Below, piece by piece: positions 56,543-64,000 of a stretch of 64,000 bases of DNA. The notes beneath the pieces were generated by a model, which had not been told where the DNA came from, did no database searches, and worked only from the letters and a program-made list of their open reading frames with translations. Source of the stretch: Chara braunii. Taxonomy: Eukaryota > Streptophyta > Charophyceae > Charales > Characeae. The first letter of the stretch is position 1, and each line of letters starts with the position of its first letter. The DNA lies in contig BFEA01000024.1 in the NCBI GenBank assembly GCA_003427395.1, positions 2,229,987 through 2,293,986 on the forward strand. The letters are read 5' to 3'. The position numbers and the translations under genes were made by a program.

Positions 56543-57830
56543 TTAAAGGCAGTACATTTTTCTTTCTTCATTTACATAAGACTCATGGGCTAACGAACAA
56601 GCTGTATTAGTGTCCTGTTCTTGGTCGTCACCAAGAGTGGGGTCATCTGCTTCGGCCTCCTCTTCAGCCTCCAGCAGGTCATGCACAGCAAAACGCCTGC
56701 TGCTTTTGAACCACCTGCCGCCCATGGGCTTTTTGCTGCCTGCAGTGGTGACGAGGTCTACCGCCTCGAGACTGACTATGTCCTTCATTAGAGTGAACCA
56801 GTCAGTATACCCAATGAAGTCCCTGCCTAAGCGATTAGTAAAACTGGTGGGGATTGAGCCCTTGACCACATCCAAGCAAGATTGGTTAGTCAGTTCAAGA
56901 CCAGGTGTTGCAAACATCTTGCTGAGATAACTTTGCAGGCTTTTCATGGAGCCCGTCCACTTGTTGCGTTTGATTTTGTCAAGCTCGCTTCTTGCCCTTG
57001 CTGCAGCGTGTGGATCCTTATACTGGCAATGAGGAGCTCCTCGAGGGAGGCAACCGGGGTGGCCTTAAGCCACCTTGTCAATTCAATCTTTGGAACCCCA
57101 GCCTGCGTAGCTTGGACTTCAAGGAAGCCCCGTACAACCGGCTCAACATCCATTCCCATGATCACTGCCTGGGTCTCTGGCTGAGTCCCCGGCACCTCAA
57201 AGTATGCCCTCATGGAGTTGATCCAGGATTCAATGTTTTTTTTGTCGTCGTACTTTGCACCGCCTTTCGATCCACATAGGGACCGACGTGGCTGGGACCA
57301 GCAACTGCTGGTTCAGATCTTGGGGCTGCAGCAGTTGCAGAGTTTCCTGCCTCGTTGCTTGTTATGGCAATAACGGAATCTGCACCTGTTGCAGGTCCCG
57401 ATGGGTTTGCCATCACACTCGAGGAAAACGTAGAAGAAGATACAGTTAAAGGGGCAAGATTAGTCTCAATCGCAGCTCCAGAACCAGGGGGTAGAGGAAG
57501 AGGATTGGTTACTTGGGCCTGTCACAGCGCAGCAACCTCCACCATCAAGTCGCGGTACTTGCTGGTCATATCAGTCAGATCCTCCTGAAATGTCTTCAAT
57601 TTTGTGAAGACGTCGGCGATCTGAACGGTATGATCTTCAAGCCTCCGGACTTGGACGATAGCGGTGAGTATGGAATGCAGTTGTTCCTCACACTGCTCTT
57701 TGGTCAGCGACGGAACAGCTGCCAAGATGGCCTCCTAACTTTTTAGCAGTTGTTCCTTCCTCTCCTTCTCCACTTCCTGTTCTCTTTCTATAGCACTATC
57801 TAGGAGTGCTTGCAGATACAGTTTCCCCAT
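56543..57830 (-). pseudogene. G3 gag
   Basis: The probable start is the ATG at 57828-57830, giving MGKLYLQALLDSAIEREQEVEKE. After LLKS an in-frame TAG (near 57735) interrupts the coiled coil, which goes on as EAILAAVPSLTKEQCEEQLHS (to 57522). Further frames carry FEVPGTQPETQAVIMGMDVEPVVRGFLE and KIELTRWLKATPVASLEELL (56944-57213), and LGRDFIGYTDWFTLMKDIVSL (56543-56947), the capsid-like part. No CCHC knuckle was recognised between 56100 and 56543. Gag is thus degenerate. Confidence 0.7.
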
Positions 57831-58517
57831 ATTGCTAGCTGCATTTAATAGGGCCCGCCATTATCCTGAGGATAGCTGGGCCATTTTCGGACCGTATGTT
57901 GGCAGGTGGGTCAGAGAGACGCCAATCAGCAAAAGAATCAATCAGACTCTCAAGAGGTGCACTCCCCTTTTTACTTGGACGAACACTCCTTTTCCCAGTC
58001 CTTACCCACTCCAGAGGGTCACTTTCCCTCTCTTCCTTTTCTCTCTCCCTCCTCTCTCTCTCTTCTTTCTAGTTGCGAGTCTCCATGGGCATCGGAAATG
58101 AACTCAGAGAAACAAACTGAAAAGCTCAGAGAAGAGAAGGTAGAACTCATAGCCGGAGCAACATTTCATTTGGACTTAGAGAGCAGCAAACCAAAAAAAA
58201 AACAATCAAATTCACACGAGAGGTCTGATCCAACGACCTAGTCTGATCAGATTGCATACGAGGTTCTCTCGAGTCCAGTCTGACCAGCTCCGTGACCGTA
58301 CAACAAACCCGACAACGAGTGACTAAATGCAACAATGGAAAATTAAGTGGTGTACAGAGTGCGAGTCAAGCCACGGACAGTGCAACCAAAAGACATGCTA
58401 AACGTCTCGTTCGAGATCCCCTCGGCAGTGGGTGTCCTAACCAAGAAAAAAGAACTCTGTAACACAGTTAGAAGACAATAGGCTAATGCCTAACCGATTT
58501 GGGCCCAAAGGGCTCTT
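57831..58517 (-). other. G3 leader, part next to gag
   Basis: Non-coding, with CT-rich sequence near 58020-58065 and an A-run near 58192. Nothing else is recognised. It continues on the other side of the nested LTR. Confidence 0.5.
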
Positions 58518-60386
58518 TGTTACAATCCTCGCCAATTTCGAAGTATACAAACATCAGAAAGTACAATGCTGTCCAATTGCAAAAGGAAATGAATGAACTT
58601 GAGAGGAGAGAGAGGGAAAGAAGAAGAAGAAGAAGTAAGAAAGAAGAAGAAGATGATGTACTCCAGCATAGACCAATGACAAGGCTCTTCTTTCTCGCCA
58701 ACCAATCTCCTCNNNNNNNNNNNNNNNNNNNNNNNNNNNNNNNNNNNNNNNNNNNNNNNNNNNNNNNNNNNNNNNNNNNNNNNNNNNNNNNNNNNNNNNN
58801 NNNNNNNNNNNNNNNNNNNNNNNNNNNNNNNNNNNNNNNNNNNNNNNNNNNNNNNNNNNNNNNNNNNNNNNNNNNNNNNNNNNNNNNNNNNNNNNNNNNN
58901 NNNNNNNNNNNNNNNNNNNNNNNNNNNNNNNNNNNNNNNNNNNNNNNNNNNNNNNNNNNNNNNNNNNNNNNNNNNNNNNNNNNNNNNNNNNNNNNNNNNN
59001 NNNNNNNNNNNNNNNNNNNNNNNNNNNNNNNNNNNNNNNNNNNNNNNNNNNNNNNNNNNNNNNNNNNNNNNNNNNNNNNNNNNNNNNNNNNNNNNNNNNN
59101 NNNNNNNNNNNNNNNNNNNNNNAAGAAGAAGAAGTAAGAAAGAAGAAGAAGATGATGTACTCCAGCATAGACCAATGACAAGGCTCTTCTTTCTCGCCAA
59201 CCAATCTCCTCCTCCTTGTCTCCTCCCCTCTTATTCAAACAAGAAATAACAATAATAATGTTGAATGGCTAAACCAAAATCAATGTCCGAATCCCACTTC
59301 TACTGCAGGCACAACATGAGGTCCACCATAGCCATGGCCACCCTTCCTCTTCCTCTACATACAGGCCGAGGCTATGGCGGAGTACTGAGGGCTCTCCCTC
59401 CTGTCCAAAGGGCAACCCAAAGCAGCGATGTTGCTTCCCTTCTGTCCCCAGGTCAACTCCCTGCAGCTTTGTCGCTGCCTACTCAACCGCCATGCCTGAC
59501 CCTGTCCCGAGCTTCCTTGATGCGCAATACCCCCACTGGGGCCTTCCGGATGCAGCGCCCAACAAGGTGATGAAGATGGTGTCTACCATAGCGACGTAAG
59601 TACCCCGCCACTCTCCTCCTTGGTCCCCTTCTCCCTCCTCCTCCTACCGGTAGAGCTCCACCACAGCCAAGGTGGAAGCTCCCGGCTTCGTCCTCCCAGC
59701 AGCGCTGTAGTACCCAGCGCTACTCCAGCCAACGCTCCAGCAGCGTGTCGCCAAACTTGCACACTAATGAATGAGGCCGAGCTCTTGCCTTGGCCTCTTG
59801 ATATAGCGGCCTGCTTGCCTCTTGGGCGGTGACTTCCAGGCCGCTCGGCCTCCCAAGCAACCGGTACCTCCTCCCTTTCGGAGGGAAACATCATTGCAGG
59901 CTCTAATATTGCCCGTACAAGCTCTAGACTTAGACTGGATGGACTGGTACCGGCCTAGACCTAGCCTACCGCTACTGGGCCACTAAAAATGCCAACTTTG
60001 TCTTCTTCTGCTCGGCCTCGAGTACCCGGCACATCTACTGCAACTGGGTGCGGTACCGGCCTACCTGCTACTTGAGTGTTTTTCCGCTGCTCCAGGTGCC
60101 GCGGGCCCCGGCCTCCGCTACTTGAGTGTTTTCCCCTGCTGCAACCCTCAATGCCACGGCCACAAGTACCGGCCCTACGGGCCTGCCAAACAAGCAAATA
60201 CCCTTGCGGGTCACACACACACTCATGGCGACAAGTGCTCAAACAGGCATGCAATTCAACAGGCACGCACACATACAGACTTAGAAAACACAGCAGAATG
60301 CGGAAATCTTGGCAAGGCATCCATTCCATCGGCAGAACTTCATAAATAAGCAGTGTTCTCAGTCTGTGTTATGGCGGGTCATTACA
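58518..60386 (-). repeat. LTR related to the G3 LTRs, nested in the G3 leader, with a 410-N gap
   Basis: It starts TGTTACAATCC and ends GGGTCATTACA, and follows the G3 LTR sequence block by block with many differences. No target duplication is visible (CTCTT left, CGGGC right). The Ns at 58713-59122 are flanked on both sides by the same stretch of about 90 bases, so part of the length may be an assembly error. Confidence 0.72.
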
Positions 60387-61385
60387 CGGGCCCGGTCCCA
60401 CTGGGTTCCAGAGGTCCCACGTAGGTCGCGTCCAGGTCCCAACCAAGGGGAGTCCCTCATGGACTTAGTTCAGTTTCTAGGTACTGAAAAATGAAATTTC
60501 AACTTCCGGCAGAACCTACAGACTACAACCATTCAGAAATGAAAGACAAAGCACTATAGAAAGACTCAACATTTTGATCAAGATACTTCATTTCCCATTC
60601 ATCAGGTGAGTAGGTAGATCACATGCATTCAATCACACAATCAAGACCACAGAGGAGTCGGAAAAGAAACCCAGAGTAACCCCAGCAGGTCAAACCATAC
60701 CATGCACACACACATGGGCATCCCGTAGGAGAAAGAGGGTACATATAGTCACTCTTTCTCAAATCATTAGTATTAGTTCTTATTGATCTATGAGCTTACC
60801 TGTCAAGAACGTTTTATTATATATATATATATATATAGTCACTCTTTCTCAAATCATTAGTATTAGTTCTTATTGATCTATGAGCTTAAGTGGAATCTCT
60901 GCCATGGAAAGTTGGAATTAGAAAACTGAAATTATTAAGATTCTATATTCAAAAACAACGTCAAGAAGATTTAAACAAAAAAATAAAGATTGACTTCCCC
61001 GTCCATGCTGAAGAACAAAGTAGCAACTTGCAGTCCGTAGATGCTGAGTGGCCGCTGACCCTCGAGCTCGCCTACTTGAGGGCAGCCCTTAAGTTGCCAA
61101 GTGTCTCCCTTGAATCAGATTCCAGGTGCGAGTGCCTCTCACTGTCGCCTCTCTCAAATCATTGCATGAAGTCTCCTCGAAATGTCTCGCCATCCTAATC
61201 TCACTCTCAAGCAACCTGCTTAGGTTCAACGTCAACCCTCCGTGACCTAACCAGGTGGGGGCAGCTTCCCTCAGCCACGCTGGCCCTCTTCCCTTCACAA
61301 ACCAACCTTGACCCTAAGTGGTGCCCTCAACCACTTAGGTTAAGGTTAGGGCAGCAAAGTCAACTCTCACCAGCAAGTAGAATCC
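60387..61385 (-). other. G3 leader next to the primer site, with a 56-bp direct repeat
   Basis: The same 56 bases, starting ATATAGTCACTCTTTCTC, lie at 60743-60798 and 60833-60888, separated by a TA microsatellite (about 60817-60837). No coding sequence is seen. Confidence 0.7.
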
Positions 61386-61397
61386 GCTCTGATACCA
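61386..61397 (-). other. G3 primer binding site (tRNA-iMet type)
   Basis: On the minus strand it reads TGGTATCAGAGC, the exact plant tRNA-iMet site, one base from the end of the 5' LTR. Confidence 0.92.
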
Positions 61398-61398
61398 A

Positions 61399-62714
61399 TG
61401 TTATGATCCTGGCCAATTTCGAGATACACATCCATAAGATAGTACAATGTCGCCCAATTGCGGAAAGGAATGAATGAACTTGAGAGAAGAGAGAGGATTA
61501 GAACACATCCATCCGATAGTACAATGTCGCCCAATTGCAGAAAGGAATGAATGAACTTGAGAGAAGAGAGAGGATTAGAAGAAGAAGAAGAAGTAAGAAA
61601 GAAGAAGAAGATGATGTACACCAGCACAGACAAATGACAAGGCTCTTCTTCTTCGCCGAACAATCTCCTCCTCCTTATCTCCCCCTTCTCTTATTCATAC
61701 AAGAAATAATAATACAATGTTGAATAGCTGATCCAGAATCAATGTTCGAGTCCCTCTTCTACTGCAGGTATCGCTTGAGGTCCACCATAGCCATGGCCGC
61801 CTCCCCCACTCTTCACTCTCATAGGCCGAGGCTATGGCGGACTACTAGGCCTTGCCCAGATGCCCAAAGGACAACCCAAAGCAGCTATGGCTCCTCTAGC
61901 TCAGGCCGCCATGCCCAACCCTGCCTTGAAGCTTCTTGGTGTGGCTCTCCCCTGTTGGGGACTCCCTGCTGCAGCGTCCACCAAGGTGATGAAGATGGCT
62001 GCCACCATAGCCACGTAAGTACCCCTGGCGCTCCTCCCCCTTCCTTCCTTCTTCCTCCCTTGTGTCCTTCTCCTTCCTCCCCAGCAGCGCTGCTCCAGCA
62101 TAGCGCTGCTCCAACCAGCGCTCCACCAGTGTGTCGCCAAACTTGCACACCGAAAAAGAGGCCGGGCTCTTCGCCCGACTGGGAGATATAGCGGCCTGCT
62201 TGCCTCTTCGGGCGGTGACTTCCAGNCCGCTCGGCCTTCCAAGCAACCGGTACCTCCTCCCTTTCGGAGGGAAACATCATTGCAGACTCTGATATTGCCC
62301 GTACAGGCCCTAGACCCAGACTGGTTGGACTGGTATCCACCTAGACCTAACCTACAACTACTGGGCCTCTAAAAATGCCACTTTTGTCTTCTTCTGCTCG
62401 GCCTCCAATACCCGCACATCTACCCCTTCAGGGTGCGGTACCAGCCTACCCGCTACTTTAGTGTATTTCCTGCTGCAATCCCTCAATGTCACGGCCTCAG
62501 GTAAGTACTGGCCCTGAGGGCCCAATGAACGAGCAAGTGCCCTTGCGGGCCACACACACACACTCAAGCCAACCAGCACTCAAACAGACATGCAGTCCAG
62601 CAAGCGTGCACACACAGACTTAGTAGCAAGCGGGAAACTCAGCAGGGCATTCAATCTATGGGCAAAACTCATAAATCAGCTCTGCGTTTCAGTCCATGTT
62701 TGGACGGGTCATCA
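61399..62714 (-). repeat. 5' LTR of G3 (1316 bp) with an internal 77-bp duplication
   Basis: It pairs with 51155-52500. Near 61427-61503 and 61504-61580 a 77-bp unit (with ATAGTACAATGTCGCCCAAT) is repeated in tandem; the 3' LTR has it once. Base 62226 is N. Confidence 0.87.
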
Positions 62715-62815
62715 AAGAGAGAGATCCGCGTACTATAGTGAGGTCGCCCATGTAGAAATCGTCCTCATTCTCGTAGCTGAGAGTCGTTCTTCTTTTGTTT
62801 TTTTGGTTGTAGGGA
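62715..62815. repeat. Right-hand remnant of the host monomer array
   Basis: After G3 the GA tract ends and a unit reads TACTATAGTGAGGTCGCCCATGTAGAAATCGTC and GTAGCTGAGAGTCG, with a T-rich run and GGTTGTAGGG, as at 41880-42104. It stops where LINE L-C begins. Confidence 0.75.
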
Positions 62816-64000
62816 CGCTGAATGTCCTGGCCAAAGCCCTTGCCTTTAGGATCCTCGACTTGACTAACAAGTGTTTTCACATTGACCAAACGGGCTTCAT
62901 TCCGGGAAGATACATCCTAGATAATGTTCTCACCATCAATGAAGCAGCCAATAAAGTCAAAAAAACGAGGATCAACACGGCAATACTCTTCTTCGACTCT
63001 GAGAAAGCCTACGTCCAGGTCAATCGGGCCTTTCTCAATTAAAGTATGGAAAAGATGGGAGTAGGGACGGATCCCAGAAAATGGGTACGCATCCTGTACA
63101 ACGACGCTATTGGCTGTGTGCAAGTCAACGTCCTGCTTTCAAATTGCTACCGAATTTCACGATTCAGTCCGCCAAGGGGATCCACCAGCACCTCCAATTT
63201 CCCTGTTTGTCATGGAAGCAATAGTGTCCTTCCTGTGCAAAGATCCGTCCATACACAGACTACCGGAGATTAACGCAGGTTCAACCCATCATATACATTT
63301 CCCAACAGTCATAATGTTTGCTGACAATCTCACTGTCCTCATACGGGCCTCTGGATCATCCTTCAGTGCTCTAGTAAGAGCTATGGAAGCATTCAGACTA
63401 GCATCAGTAATGAAGATCAACTGGAAGAAAAGGATCGGATGGTGGTTATCTGAAGAAGAGGCCCCTCTTCTCCAAGGCCTGGAGGCAGCCATGACATGGG
63501 ATACACCCGATACGCCTACCCGGTACCTAGCCATCCTCTTGACGAAAGAAGGTTGGGCCCCTCAAATGACCCAACAGATCAACACGATGGGCAGGTGAGG
63601 CAATACATTTACCTCCCTGCTGGGGCGCGCTTTAGCCATCAACACTTCCATCTTCTCAATGATGTGGTATATAACATCTATATGGACAATCCCTGATCAC
63701 TCAATAAAGGACCTTAACCGCAAAGCTAGGGCTTACCTGTGGTCAGGAGACCCCAACAAAGAAAATTATATACCAAAAATAGCATGGCACTACATTAAAA
63801 GGAAACTCGCTGAACGCGGTCTTGGTATTATAGATCCCAAACAAGAAACATAAGCTCTACAAATAAAGTGGATCGTCAAACTCATCACCAAACCGGGAAC
63901 AGCATGGAACAATCTGGCGCTAGACAGTATAAGAGGGCTAGATCCGGTAACGACACCAGCAAACATGTCTGGCCTATTTTGGGTGATGAACAAAGAATGG
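62816..64000 (+). mobile_element. LINE L-C, 5'-truncated, running off the window
   Basis: The sequence begins inside reverse transcriptase and follows L-A at the protein level to the window end. It is a 5'-truncated insertion of the same LINE family, joined to a host monomer at about 62816. The 3' end is outside the window. Confidence 0.87.
62816..64000 (+). pseudogene. LINE L-C ORF2 fragment: reverse transcriptase and following region
   Basis: It opens with LNVLAKALAFRILDLTNKCFHIDQTGFIPGRYILDN and AILFFDSEKAY (aspartate present). A stop at 63040-63042 follows, where L-A reads Q. After frame changes come SVRQGDPPAPPISLFVMEA and VIMFADNLTVL, with the catalytic box FADN: the second paired aspartate is asparagine (codon 63326-63328). 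A TGA at 63596-63598 stands where L-A has W. The stretch then reads LLGRALAINTSIFSMMWYI and RGLGIIDPKQET, with a TAA near 63851 where L-A reads Q. Identity with L-A is high enough to align residue by residue. Confidence 0.87.

Larger units (their letters stand above)
51155..62714 (-). mobile_element. Ty3/gypsy LTR retrotransposon G3, with both LTRs and a nested LTR
   Basis: The LTRs at 51155-52500 and 61399-62714 match each other. On the minus strand, from right to left, lie the iMet primer site (61386-61397), a leader, gag, protease, reverse transcriptase, RNase H, integrase and a purine tract (GAGGGGGAAGTAG on the minus strand, plus 52504-52516). A related LTR (58518-60386) interrupts the leader. 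Both outer flanks are GA repeats, so the target duplication is not exact or not readable. All domains are broken. Total span is 11.6 kb. Confidence 0.87.

Overview
The window reads as a retrotransposon-packed stretch of a large nuclear genome from the green-plant lineage. The one piece of ordinary host coding sequence I can defend is a 62-codon exon (8283-8468, minus) of a plant-type FtsH AAA+ protease with consensus splice sites at both ends. Short TTTAGGG-like tracts, chromodomain-type Ty3/gypsy elements, plant-type LINEs and tRNA-iMet primer sites (TGGTATCRGAGC) all fit a streptophyte. A repeat-rich charophyte such as Chara is my guess, not something the sequence proves. Three scaffold gaps (20655-20724, 36636-36705, 58713-59122) and a few single Ns show that this is a draft assembly.

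Layout, left to right. 1-7839: Ty3/gypsy element G1 (minus), with one 5' LTR (6589-7839), a primer site and the edge of its 3' LTR at the window start. 7840-8932: the FtsH exon and its introns. 8933-9953: an LTR related to the one at 30798. 10423-20757: a roughly 10.3 kb LINE (L-A, plus) with a pyrimidine-rich repetitive 5' region, ORF1, ORF2, a 3' UTR, a poly(A) tail interrupted by a gap, and a 10-bp target-site duplication. 21370-25900: gypsy element G4 (minus). 26023-27764: AT-rich sequence with a primer site on the plus strand, CTAATTA clusters and a 20-bp-period tandem array. 27765-28773: an old solo LTR. 29146-31235: a deleted gypsy derivative joining gag to the integrase C-terminus, plus its LTR. 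31236-35300: a second LINE (L-B, minus).

35300-42104 is low-complexity repeat sequence containing two clean solo LTRs (37034-38128 and 39515-40837). 42105-50959: gypsy element G2 (plus), complete with both LTRs. 51155-62714: gypsy element G3 (minus), complete with both LTRs and a third related LTR nested inside (58518-60386). G2 and G3 both lie inside one degenerate tandem repeat, whose units can be read across the insertions (41.4-42.1 kb, 50.96-51.15 kb, 62.7-62.8 kb). 62816-64000: a 5'-truncated LINE (L-C) of the same family as L-A.

Every element ORF I checked carries stops or frameshifts, and several have catalytic substitutions, so none looks autonomous now. Translated ORFs elsewhere in the window look like frame shadows or simple repeats. 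I found no tRNA, rRNA or CRISPR array and no new multi-gene system. The most useful points are the isolated FtsH exon, one LTR family with a 4-bp target duplication in three of three insertions, the nested-insertion history, and two related LINE lineages that each lost one of the two catalytic aspartates of reverse transcriptase.
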